From: Owenia fusiformis
Taxonomy: Eukaryota > Annelida > Polychaeta > Sabellida > Oweniidae
DNA length: 64,000 nucleotides
Direction: 5' to 3'
Assembly: GCA_903813345.2 (NCBI GenBank)
Contig: CAIIXF020000008.1
Span: 25,778,822-25,842,821 of the forward strand
A program made the translations under genes and the position numbers. The notes beneath the pieces are model-generated. The model was not told the origin of the DNA. It made no database searches and saw only the letters and a list, made by a program, of their open reading frames with translations. Below are positions 35,024 to 47,200 of this stretch, one piece after another. Numbering within the stretch: the stretch's first letter is position 1; every line of letters starts with the position of its first letter.

Positions 35024-36448
35024 ATGTTCCGGTATTATCCGAATGGTTATGATTTATGTGGATTGCCAATTAGTATCATGGATAATATAACTGGTCATCG
35101 CCCAGACAATGACAGCGTTACAGCTCATACTAGTGCCGTAAGAGCAATCTTTGCAAGTGATGAGTATAAAACAGCTGACGCTATATATGTCTACTTCACT
35201 CCCATCATTATAGTTGCTGGACTTATTGGGAACACGCTGTCGTTTCTCGTGATGACACGACCAAGAAACAGAAGAAACTCAACGTCAGTGTATATGTCAG
35301 GGTTAGCCGTAATAGATAATCTCCAAATCTTAGCTCTAGCTTCACATTGGATTGTGAAGTGTTTGATGCCAGATACACTCACTGATTCATTCTGTAAGGT
35401 ATTTGCCTACATGGTTGGTACATTTGGTGAATGTTCAATTTGGATAGTAGTGGCAATGACGATGGACAGATTCACAGCCGTCTGGTATCCACTCCGCGCT
35501 CATGCGTGGTGTACCGCAACGAGAGCTAAACGGGTTCTTGCCATCCTATGTCCAGTGCTTGCAGTGAGGGCAATACACGTTTACTTTGTTGGCTATCTGG
35601 CTATAGACATCGTCACGGGAACGAAGATGGACTGCAGCGTGTATGACCCAACTCAGACTTATAATATATACGTCTCGCTTATCTGCCCCTGGGTTGACAC
35701 CATCTTGGAATCAATTGCCCCATTTATCCTACTCATTATATTCAATGCGCTCATTATAAAAGCCGTGCAGAAACACCAAGTCCAACAGAAGGAATTGGGA
35801 TCATGTATGAGAACTTCAACGTCGTCTGGTCCGGGACTAGGAAGCTCGTTGTCAATTAGTTCCACAGGAATGTTGGCACACAATCGGGCAGCTAAACGCA
35901 TAAGGAAATTTTTCTCAAAGAATTCCCAAGATGGACAACTTACTCGGATGCTATTGTCCGTCTCATTTACATTACTTCTCTTGACGCTACCTCTTAACAT
36001 AATCATCATGGTGAATGCCTTCATGAGTCACATAGAGCTTGAACCCGCCACCTTCTATCTCATCTATTCCATCGCCAACAGACTATGGTTCACAAACAAT
36101 GCTGTTAACTTCTATTTGTACATCTTCGGAGGTCAAAAATTCCGCAAAGATCTCATAAGGCTATTAACCTGCAAGCCTGTCATCCAGGACCATATCCGTG
36201 GACTTTTTCACCGTGATGTTCACTCGGATGGATTTGTCACAGTTCATAACAGTGATTTGGAGCGTGAACTTGCTATGACAAGGAGGAGGTTGCAACTGTC
36301 ATGCGGTAGTCAGCAGAACAGTTTTGGATGCATTACACCTTCCCCTATTCAAAGACATATCACTGCATCGAATGGACACCTACTTTGCAACGCAGAATCA
36401 CCCATTCATAGTGATCACTCTGATGACATTATAAACGCGCGTTTTTAG
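35024..36448 (+). CDS. Rhodopsin-like (class A) G protein-coupled receptor, neuropeptide-receptor type, orphan
   Basis: 474 aa in one exon. Seven membrane segments are visible at about 53-77 (GN at 69-70), 88-112 (LAVID, D98), 124-147, 169-190, 225-248, 307-333 and 343-369. C124 and C204 can form the usual extracellular disulfide. The DRY motif is DRF (148-150), followed by AVWYPLRA. TM6 has TLPLN instead of CWxP. The NPxxY position is NFYLY (362-366). N-glycosylation sites are N21 and N29. The third intracellular loop is Ser-rich and the tail is about 105 residues. The DRF, WYPLRA and NFYLY pattern fits peptide/orphan GPCR expansions of lophotrochozoans, but no ligand can be assigned. The alternative start at M19 (35078) would keep the glycosylation sites. 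It would act at the plasma membrane through heterotrimeric G proteins. Confidence 0.9.
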   Translation: MFRYYPNGYDLCGLPISIMDNITGHRPDNDSVTAHTSAVRAIFASDEYKTADAIYVYFTPIIIVAGLIGNTLSFLVMTRPRNRRNSTSVYMSGLAVIDNLQILALASHWIVKCLMPDTLTDSFCKVFAYMVGTFGECSIWIVVAMTMDRFTAVWYPLRAHAWCTATRAKRVLAILCPVLAVRAIHVYFVGYLAIDIVTGTKMDCSVYDPTQTYNIYVSLICPWVDTILESIAPFILLIIFNALIIKAVQKHQVQQKELGSCMRTSTSSGPGLGSSLSISSTGMLAHNRAAKRIRKFFSKNSQDGQLTRMLLSVSFTLLLLTLPLNIIIMVNAFMSHIELEPATFYLIYSIANRLWFTNNAVNFYLYIFGGQKFRKDLIRLLTCKPVIQDHIRGLFHRDVHSDGFVTVHNSDLERELAMTRRRLQLSCGSQQNSFGCITPSPIQRHITASNGHLLCNAESPIHSDHSDDIINARF

Positions 36449-36563
36449 ATGTATTAGATGTATTTTCTTGTATCTCAAGAAATGTGTAACACCCTATATG
36501 TTGAGATTGTGATCGGTATCCAGTAATATTCACAGTTTATATATGTGTAGATCTATGATACCT

Positions 36564-36569
36564 AATAAA
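36564..36569 (+). terminator. Poly(A) signal of the GPCR gene
   Basis: AATAAA 116 bp after the stop codon, followed by a GT-rich stretch (GGAATGTGTGT). This is a good match to a 3' end. Confidence 0.65.
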
Positions 36570-36589
36570 AAGGAATGTGTGTAAATTAA

Positions 36590-38213
36590 ACGAAATCTAA
36601 TGAAATCTAGTGTCCGTCTCACACAATGGAACTGGTCACTTTGCCCTGGCTATAGGGAACAAATTTATTTCCAATTTCCTTGCAGACAGAACGTTTGTTA
36701 TCCTTACCCTTTGAATTCGTTCGACTTCAAATCATTAAAGAGAGCTTCGGTACTTCTTAAAGAGGCTCTATGCCATAGGATAGCACAATCAAGACCCCTC
36801 TTGACTTTTTGCATATTGAGTTTCACCACATATTCACCCATCTACTTACCAAAGAAGAAGTTCCAAATCCCCCTCTTTCAGTGTTCAATATTTCGGCAAT
36901 TATATACCCAAAAGTTATTCTCCAGATATATCCATGGTATGTGAGATATAACATGAGCATATAACAATAGGACATCATTGATTGTCTGCGGGAGAATTCT
37001 ATGGTAATAATGCATATATAAAGAGAGCCTTGGAAGTTTATAACTAGACCTCTGCGCAGGATACTAAACCCTCGCCTTTCTCGCTGCATTCAGGGATTGT
37101 TGCATTAGGATCGTCAGCCTCGTTGTTCGTAGTTGTAGGTCTCATAACATTTGTCTAAACCTTTCCAACCACTTTTGGAGATCATTTTTCCATGCATTAG
37201 CATTAGTTTTACCATGGGCTTTCAACTAGAGAGCCCATGGTTTTACAATGTTAAAAAGATCGTATTGCCCTCTCCTCGCATCTACTTTTCAACCGCTGTT
37301 GTAAAGTAGATAGGGGGGGGGGGGCATGATCTTGAAGCAAGATGCAACACACATCGACAATACAACACACATCCGTATGACCAATCTGGTATTTTATAGC
37401 TTCCCACCAAAGTGGCTCGTAAACGGGGCATTCTAGCTGTCCATTCGCGAAAGGAATCCCATACCTATACTGAGGAGAGGTAAATGATTTTTTCTATTAA
37501 TTGATTTAAAAAAAAATAAAAAATTAATAATTATGAACATTTTCACTATGTTTTTGAAAAGTTCAAGATAATGCCAAGAATACATAGGGCAACATTCGAA
37601 ATAACATTTCAAAAACAAAAAAAAGAAATTTTACAGATTGCCTATTAACTACCAAGGCGAGTCCGCCTTACTATTCGTGAACGATTACCCAAAGCATAAC
37701 AAAGTACCACGAAGCATTCTCTCGGTTTCTGAATTTAACCTTGAAGAAAAAATATTTTGAGCGATTTGGTCATGTTTTCAGCGGGGCCTCCTCATGTTTT
37801 CAGCGGGAACTTTGGTTTATTGCTCATGTTCGAAGCGGGGCCTTGGGAGATACTATGTTCTATGTTGAAACTTTAGACAATGAAATAAAGTTGTCCTGAG
37901 TTTCACTGTCAAAAGTGGTTGCAAGGCCTGTCATGATGACCGTGGTAATGTAAAGCAGGATATGACCATGACGATGACATTTAGAAGCATGAGAATATCG
38001 GAATGACAAATGTCCTCGTGTTTAAATACAAGTTAAATATGTAAATCAAGAATACTATACATGATGGTACTTACATAGGGCGAAAAATAAAATAAGTCAT
38101 AGGCCTAGGCCTAAATGCCATATAAAGGCTCTTGTCGCGCCGGGCTTTTACGATAACAGTACCAATGTCATGCAAGGACGCTTGTGCCAGGCATAAGTCT
38201 TGTAAGTTAACAG
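36590..38213. other. Intergenic between the GPCR and TDP1, includes TDP1 promoter region
   Basis: I see no supported gene; the frame at 36600-36944 has no recognisable domain. It holds an AGCCCATGGT hairpin (37212-37242) and a run of 12 G (37313-37324). A threefold CTCATGTTTTCAGCGGGG-like repeat (37770-37850) and a CATATAAAGG box near 38121 lie close to the TDP1 start. The transcription start is not determined. Confidence 0.4.
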
Positions 38214-41200
38214 ATGGGGTCTCAAATTAACGGGGGCATGGATAGTCACCGTGTATGCATTCACAATCTCCTAGACTTCGTTCAGTGCAATTCGTGCCTG
38301 AAAGCACGCAACGAACGAAATGAATTTGAGAATGGTGCATTCAATGTCGGAGTGATACCAGATGGCCAAATGGCAGAATTGATACAAGATGATGAAGAAC
38401 TAGCGAGAAAACTTCAAATAGAGGTAACTATATAAGATTTGAGTAGCTGGACTACAGTACTATATCAAATGGATATATTTTCTTTAGGTTAGTTATCAGA
38501 AATTTACACCAGACAGTCCAAATGAAATTTTTTTTCCAAGATTTAGAATTTTTTTCTAAAGTTCTGCTGGATGTAGGCCTATCCAGGCCTAAAAAACGTT
38601 AAAAATGTTTTTTTGAGGATAATCATCAAATTGATTTGGAATTTTGCTGCAACCCTCAATCTGTCAACCCTCACGCAAAGGCGTGATTGTTACGCATTTG
38701 CTTGAATTGCTTGACAAAATGTCATGCAAATCACGCATTATGTCTGCTTTTTATAGATGCAAGCCGTCCAACTGTCCCGCAATTTGCATAGTTGTCACGC
38801 ATTTGCTGGAAAATTTGAAGTCACACCAGTTTTTTTTGCGTGACAGAATATGTCACGCAAATACGCATTTTACCTGATTATTGTCCAGCAAAAATATTCC
38901 TGTAGAAAAACTTTCAAAAAATGATCACCGATACAGCACAAAACCGAATGCCGAAAACAAACGAATGTATTTCGTTTGGACTTTTCACGCAGATATGTCA
39001 CGCATTTTCCCTGAAATATTAAATCTTGACATATATAGAAATATTTCATACCCACTATATATTACTATGTAGCACACTTTCCAAAACGTACTATTCAACA
39101 ATTAGACTAAATTTGCCCGCCTATTCCATAAAAAATGATCGAATATATGTAGCGATATTCTCCACTTCTGTTGAATAGATAGAAACTAATACAAAAACCA
39201 TGCCCCTTCCTGGCTAATTTTTGTCAAAACTATCAGGCAATTTATTTTGCTAGAAGATATGTTGAAAACGTCATTACAATCAGTTTATTCTCATTTGCTG
39301 CTTCTCTCTCACTTGGTTACCCAAGCTCTCCGCGAACAATTGCATGACCATATATGGCATCCAGGCCCGCAGCCAGGGGGGGTTCGATGGGTTCGAGAGA
39401 ACCCCCCTTGGCCAAGGATTTTCCTGGAATTTTCAGTCTCAAGGCTCCAAAAAATTTATTTGTAGGAGTTATGTCATGACACAAATACCACTGGAATCAG
39501 CATAAAAAGATCTATAATCCTGCGTTTTCAGATTTTTAAATTGAAGTCTCAATAAAAAATTAAATGCTAAAATAATTCCATTTGGAAAAAAATCGGGGTC
39601 AACCCAGTTGTCCAAAACCCAGTTGTTCGAAACCCAATTCTCCGAAACCCAGTTTTCCAAAACCCAGTTTTCCAAAACCCAGTTCTCCAAAAATAAGGGG
39701 ATCTTATCTTAAGAATACAATTTCTTAAAACGAATCTTGTCACAACCTCTGCAAATCACGACAACATAACATTGGAATCACGTTGACATCAATTGCAAAA
39801 TTGGGCTACAAGAAGTTAATTATTTAATGTTTAGCCTACGAAAGTTCATGGGTAACTTGAGAACTACAAAATACAACCAAATACTTTTCGAACGTACAAT
39901 AGCAATATTTCTCACCTAACGTCTTCATAGTTTTAGGAACGTATTTTAAACGCATGATAGCCAAATATATCAAGATACTTTATCTGCCTAAATGTAGTTA
40001 TCTAGTGTTGACAAAGTTTTGAAACATTTTATCCAGATCCATCAGAAATTAACTTATCCAATATGTATATATTGTGATTTAATAACCTTTTTTAGAATCA
40101 CAATGTAAAATATATCCCCCGTTCCTGCCATTCTGGTAACGCCATGTAATGGATGCAATTCAGAGTGAAAGAGAGAGATCTATGAACATTAGAATGCGTC
40201 CATCCCATTAATTTGGCCAAATACATGGCATAAAACTGGCGTAAGCTTAAATACCTCCCCCTTTCTCTGGTAAATTAGGACTATATTTTTCGGAGTAATG
40301 GGTTTCGGACAACTGGGTTTTGGAGAACTTGGTTTCAGGCAACTGGGGTGTACCCAAAAAATCTAACTGCGCCATCTTGAATTATGACGTCACAATGACA
40401 CTATCTCATTTGCATATTCACATTTTTTTCAAAATACGTAAAGTATGGGTATAGCCCTTCAAAATGATATATAACTTATTGGGTGTTGCTTCCTTTTCTT
40501 GCTTCTAGATTCATTTACATTTTAATTTTTCATTTCTTTCCATTTTCCCAAAAATATTCAGGCATGAGAGAGTTAAGAGTAAAGGAATATTTGACCAGAT
40601 TTATTGCCCCCAGGGTGGGGAAATTGATGCATTTTTTATTTGTCCCTGGGGTAAGGAAATAGACAGGCCAAATTTTATTTTTAAATTCCCCATCTATGCC
40701 CGCGTGAATGGTAAAATGTTCTGGCCTAAGAATACAGAATTTCTTGTGCACAATATATCCTTATTGCACTTCAAATCATGCAATAACTTATAGAATATTC
40801 TTTTAACTTCAGTTTGATGCTGAGCTGTTAGAAGCATCTAAGAGGCAAGAAGAAGATGACTATGCTCTGGCAGTCTCCATAGCACAAGGCGCTCATGATA
40901 TATCAGACTCTGACTCTGATAATATACTCTTTGAACATGAACATGTAAATAACATTGAAGAGTGTATAGATACATTCCAGCAAAATCAATTAAAAAGTGC
41001 CAAGAGAACTCACATAAATAATAATGCACACATAGAAAACAACAATTACAATGTTCAAACTGAGATTCTTGCAAGTGATAGTGACTCTGATTGTACTGTT
41101 GATTTAGAAAGTAATAAAAGTGAAGGCAATCTGTTAGACAATAAACACAGACAACTTCCTGTTGGAAACAAAGATCCAGACCTTTATTACAACAAAATGG

Positions 41201-44200
41201 AGTCTAAGTTCACTAGTAGAAGTTGTAAAGCTCCATTGAAAAGATCTCACTCAGGACATGATATATCAGATAGTGACAGTTCAAATGATGAAACAGAATC
41301 AAAAGGTGCACTCATTGAACAAACAATATCAGATTCAGATAGCAAGAATTCAGACATTATTATTGATGAACCTAAAACTAGAGATGTTAGTAAAATAAAA
41401 GGAAAATCAAAATGTTCAACAGTCTCAGGGTCTTCGACACCGGGGACCTCATTATCCAAAGAAAACAGGCAAAACAAGCATTCAACAGATTCTTTGAAAA
41501 GAGATTACTCCAAATCTCCACCCTCTAAAAAGCAAAGATTGGACAAAGCATCTTTACAAACTGCAAAACATTCATCTTCAAGCTCATCTAGATCTGATCC
41601 TCTGAACATTATAGAAGCCTGCCAGCCATTGAACTTTCTGCTAACAAAGGTCACTGGAATACAAGAAAAATATAATAGATCTGGAGCTGTAGGAATTAAA
41701 GGTAAACTGTTGTTTGGGACATTATTTTGGCATTGCATCAAGAACTGATAAGTTTTTGGGCATTTTGGGTTTCAGCCAGGTAGGCATTTTTGCTCACATG
41801 CTGACCCTATGGAATCACCACCCATCTGTCTGTCTCGATCTGTTCACCAATCCATCAGGAATTTTTGCACAAATAAAAACTGGCTATTGACTTAACTATT
41901 GCTTATATCAATCTAATCAATGGGATCCAAACTGATAATTTCCCTGGCTCTTACTTTTGTCTTGTTTTGGAGAAATCAGCTTTTTGCCATCAAAATGTAA
42001 CATTTTTCACACAATAGAAGTCTGTATGTTAAAGTTCTCCCAAATCAGATAATGCCTTGTCTACGCATTTGAAGACAAACCCTTTGATGGATTGAATTCA
42101 CATTTTCAAGAGTAAAATTTCCATATGTTTGACAATGTGCCCAACATAGCAACATTTTTGAAAAATGACAGCCATTGTTAAGATTGACTGCCAATTTTAT
42201 TCAAGCATTAAAATTTCATTTTTCTAACATTTCAGATCTTCTCTCCCCATCTTTAGGCAGTTTACAGGAATCTGTTCAGGTAGGCACTTTACTAATTAAG
42301 GCCAGGACTAAGCAGGAGAACATACCTCAGAAAATTGTTAATGCCACATGTACGCAATGTATGGTGACCTCTAGCAAATATCAGTTCAAAATGTAGAGTC
42401 AGAGGAAATGTATCCTTGGAAATTATTACAAGTTGAGGGGCCAGAAATATACATCAGGAAATCATTAATTAATGTCAGATGAAGCGCTGCGAAAAAAGTC
42501 AGAAAAGATCCAGTAGATTTGTCTGGAGCTGCCATAATATATTTATACAGGAAGGTACATGTAACCCTTTAACCTTCATAAAATAATTGCAACATCATTT
42601 CTGGAAGAATGTTTAATATCCCATGTAATATTGAAATACTGATAATACCAAATAATATAAACATAATTACTTGATTGTTTGGTCAATATTTTATTGTACC
42701 TAACTAAACTAAATAATAAAGTTAGTACAATAGAAGTTAAATGATATTATAATGCATTAATGAAAGATGTTACATAACATACAAAGAAATTGCATAAAAA
42801 GTAGTTACATGATAGCTTATTTATAGTATTTCCCCCTTCTTATATTTCAGTTTAACTACATGATAGATATCCCTTGGCTTGTCCAGCAGTATCCACCACA
42901 GTTCAGGTATGTTTTGTCACTTTCCGAAGCCACATTGTCCAAGACTCCACTCCTCAGTTAAGGATATTTTCACACACATAAGAACTTAACATGCTTTCAA
43001 TCTGTTCTCAAGTTCATTTGTTTCTTAAGTGCCATGGTGCTGCTTTTGTGTAGTACATTATTGTGATCTCAAAAGATGGGTATGACAAGGAATCATTATA
43101 CATGTAGATAGAAATACATGTATGTTGCATTGTGGATGAATAACAGAGAATTGAAATGTATTTTGCAGATCAAAGCCTCTAGTGATTGTGCATGGTCACC
43201 AGAGACAGGCTAAGATGGATATGGATGTTGCAGCTGATCACTACAAACACATCAAGTTGGTCAATGCCAAATTAGAAATCATGTATGGAACGCACCACAC
43301 GTAAGTACAAAGTAGAAGTTTTACACAATGTATTCTTACTTTATGTTAAACATTTAATCATTATATCTACTTGAAATGTTCAAATATTCAAAAGAAATAT
43401 ATAAATGCTTCTAATTACATGTAATAATTTATATAAATATAACATATAATAAAATGAAGATGCAAGAATCAAATGTGCCAATTAAAGATATTTTTATTTA
43501 ATTTAACTCTCTGGGATTTGACTACACAATTATCTTCTTATCTGGGGTTAAAGGGAAGATCAAAATTGAGTATGATAATAAATTTTACATAAATAGTAAT
43601 ACTTCTTTTTCAAAATGCATTTATTAGGATAGGAATTTAAAAAATAACAAACATATTCTATGGAATACACTCTGAGCTGAGGTTTATATTTATGTTTTGT
43701 TATAGAAAAATGATGCTCCTGTTCTATGATATTGGAATGAGAGTTGTCATACATACAGCAAACCTTATAGAAAAAGACTGGCACCAGAAAACACAGGGGT
43801 AACCATGGCTATATATAATTATTATATAAGTTTCATGAATCTTATTTTGCTGAAATGGATCTGAATGATATAGTACACTCCTTCTAGTTTTCCGCAAGTT
43901 AAAATGATTTATTCTGGATGTGAAAAAAATACATTAAAAAATCTTGAAATAAAATTTCTAGCATTTTTAAACAAATATACTAGATGGCAATATCATCTAA
44001 CACAGGGGTAACCATGGTTATATATTATATAAGTTTCTACTGAACTCCTTATACATGAATTTTCTCTATAAACCTATCAAGAATCTTATTTTGCTGAAAT
44101 GGATCTGAATAATATAGTACATGTACACTCCTCCTAGTTTTCCGCAAGTTAAAATGATTAATTCTGGATGTGAAAGAAATACATTAAAAAATCTTGAAAT

Positions 44201-47200
44201 AAAATTTCTAGCATTTTTAAACAAATATACTAGATGGCAATATCATCTAACTAATGAAACAATTTGAAAGGAAATTTAATAAAAAAATTTAATTGTTATT
44301 ATTGATCAGAGTATTGGAATTTATAGTTATAATAATTTGATTGTTGCCTTATTCTAGAGTTTGGATTAGCCCTATGTTCCCTAAATGTAAGACAGCCAGT
44401 GATGCTAAAGACTCTAGCACCAACTTCAAACAAGACCTGATACAATACATGGAGGCATATAGGACCCCACACTTCAAGTCTTGGCTTGAGAAAATTAAGC
44501 TGCATGATATGTCTAGTGCAAAGTGAGTAAGAGTGGTTAAATAAATCTACAAGATGTAAGAATATCAAAATTGTCCGAAGCAGGCGTAACGTGCAGCAGA
44601 CTGATTCAATAAAAGACAAGTCTCGATTTGGAGAAAGAAGTTTATCAGTGTACTGCGCTAATAATTTTTTATGAAAAATATAGAAATATCACCCAAATTA
44701 AATTATGGATATTCAAAAGAGGACATTTAAACCTACAATATGTATAAATATAGTAGGCGTAACGTGCAGTAAACTGATGAAATTCTTTCTCCAAACCGAG
44801 ACTAGTCTTTTTGAAAATTTTAAGATGAACATCTATTTTTCAAAAGTCAGATTTTCTAAAATTTGTCTCAAATGGTGGGTGAGATCTACTTGATTGCTTT
44901 GTTTCATTAGAGTCCACATCATTGCCTCTGTACCAGGAAGACACATAGGTCCTGCTAAGCAAACATGGGGACATTTCAAATTACGCAAAATATTACGCCA
45001 GCTTGGTCCAGGCAACAGCTGTAAATCCTGGCCTGTGATTGGTCAGTTCTCAAGCATAGGGTCCATGGGTCCTACTAAAGAGAGCTGGGTGTATGGAGAA
45101 TTCACAGAGAGTCTGGCAACTACAAAGGATGGTGGAGCTAGTCTTACAATGAAACCTACCCTCAAACTGGTATCTCATTGTTAAATTCATTTATTTAAAT
45201 TTAGTAGTAAAGTGTGTAATAATACAAAGAATAATATGCAAATTTGTCTTGTAAAATTAGTTTTTTTAAAGTATAAACTTTATTGAGGTAAAGTCAATAC
45301 ATTTTCGGCAAATTTGTATTTTTTATATGCTTTAGATATTTAATTGAATAGAGCTTGATTCATACATGATTCAATGGAATTACTATTAATACTCTTTTCA
45401 TTTTGAAACAAATTGAGATATGGAACTTATTGAAGTTTTAAAATGCAGTGTTATCTTCATCTAGTAGAATTTGAAAAGGGGACATCCAATTTGCAAGATA
45501 CACTTACATCCATAATGCTTATACTGTAGATCTACCCAAGCAAGGACAATGTTAGGACCAGTCTAGAAGGGTATCCTGCAGGGGGCTCACTACCTTATAG
45601 CATTAAAACTGCAGTAAAACAGCAGTACATGCATCAGTTTTGGAAGTAAGCAAGATATTACTTCATATTCACAACCTCATGCCTAAATTAAAGAAATCTT
45701 TTAAAGGAGTGGTATCGATATGGTGAACTTTTTGAACATGCGTTTCTCTTAAACCAGTCATCAAAACATTCTGAAAATTTTACACATCGTCAATTTAATG
45801 GTCATCTTTTGTATGGTAACATAATAATTTGAAATATGTATAATATATGTAACATCTATCCGAACCTCATTGGAACAAAACAACATAAACACAACGATAA
45901 AGAGAGGTTCAGTGGAGAAACTTTCAAACTTGGAATTTTGTTTTAGTCACTGGAAGAGTGAACATAGGGGAAGGAGTGCAGCTTGTCCACATATTAAGAC
46001 ATACACACGTTCCCACCCTGATGGTACAAGTATTGCATGGTTTGCTGTAACAAGGTTAGTGAAATTTGTGAATTTATTTAAAACTAACTTTTAGAGGTCA
46101 CACATATCTTTTAATTAGCCACAATTCATACCAATGCATAGCATTCATCCTGGCATGTTTTTTTGCCGAAAAAATTAAGAAAATCGGTTCATAAATAAGC
46201 GAGAAATGAACTCATCAGTGCATGAAAATGGTTCCGATAAAAATGCATTTCAAAATTTTAGTTCTCATAGAAACCAATGGTACAATGATATCTAAAACAT
46301 AATGATACGACGTCAGATACTGTACATCACGGCATTTTACTGCATTTTTACATGCGTAGTTACTTTTACAACCGCGATATCTCCAAAGCAAAATCATATT
46401 TTTTTTATACAATTTTTCGTCATCAGTTGAACATATATGCCCATGAAATATTTTGTCTATCGGAATTCCAAATAATTGATTTGGGACTTTTTAAAGGAGA
46501 ATCACGCAAACCGTATGATGTGACTTTCTATGCTAAAACCGGGTGTGGACTGTAACATTTTGAAGAAAAATGATTTGAATTTTAAACGAAAAATGAAGAT
46601 AACTTTGTCATTTCTTGACGGATCTTTCTCAAATTTTCACAATATTTAAATTCACCATTTTGGAAAAGACAAACAAATTCTGTGTGATGACGTCATAATA
46701 TAACAATGCTAATTTAACGCTTATATTTTTGCCAAAAAAGTGTGGACAGGCAGAGTTTCGTACCAACAAGATATGTATTTTGATCAATTAAACATTTTAT
46801 CGTTTGAAAGGTGAATTATTCTTTTTTGATTCCTTAAAGGCATATCATATTCTATATTTTTATCAAAAAACTATATCATTTCGATTAAAATTCAGTCTGT
46901 AAGAAGTATAAATTGAAAGAAATATGAAGTGAAGCCATGTGAAAAATTCACAAAATTATGTTTCACTTTTGGAGTTCAAATATCTCTAATTAAGGGATAA
47001 ACATTCAAAACGTTTCGATGTTTCAACATGTTCTTTTAATTATACCCCTTACTACATACAATTAATTCCATTTAATTTGAACCAGTATGTATTGAGATAG
47101 ACATCATTTTATCACCGCAACCCTAAGTGAAGCCTTCACAATATAAGACGTTGCGCCGTTAGCGTATTATATGTTCTCCTTTATTATTTATTGCTTTAAA

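Noticed and set aside
41197-41748. Frame starting MESKFTSRS as a separate gene
   Set aside because: It is the in-frame interior of TDP1 exon 2, which opens at 40813 after a good acceptor and joins exon 1 in phase.
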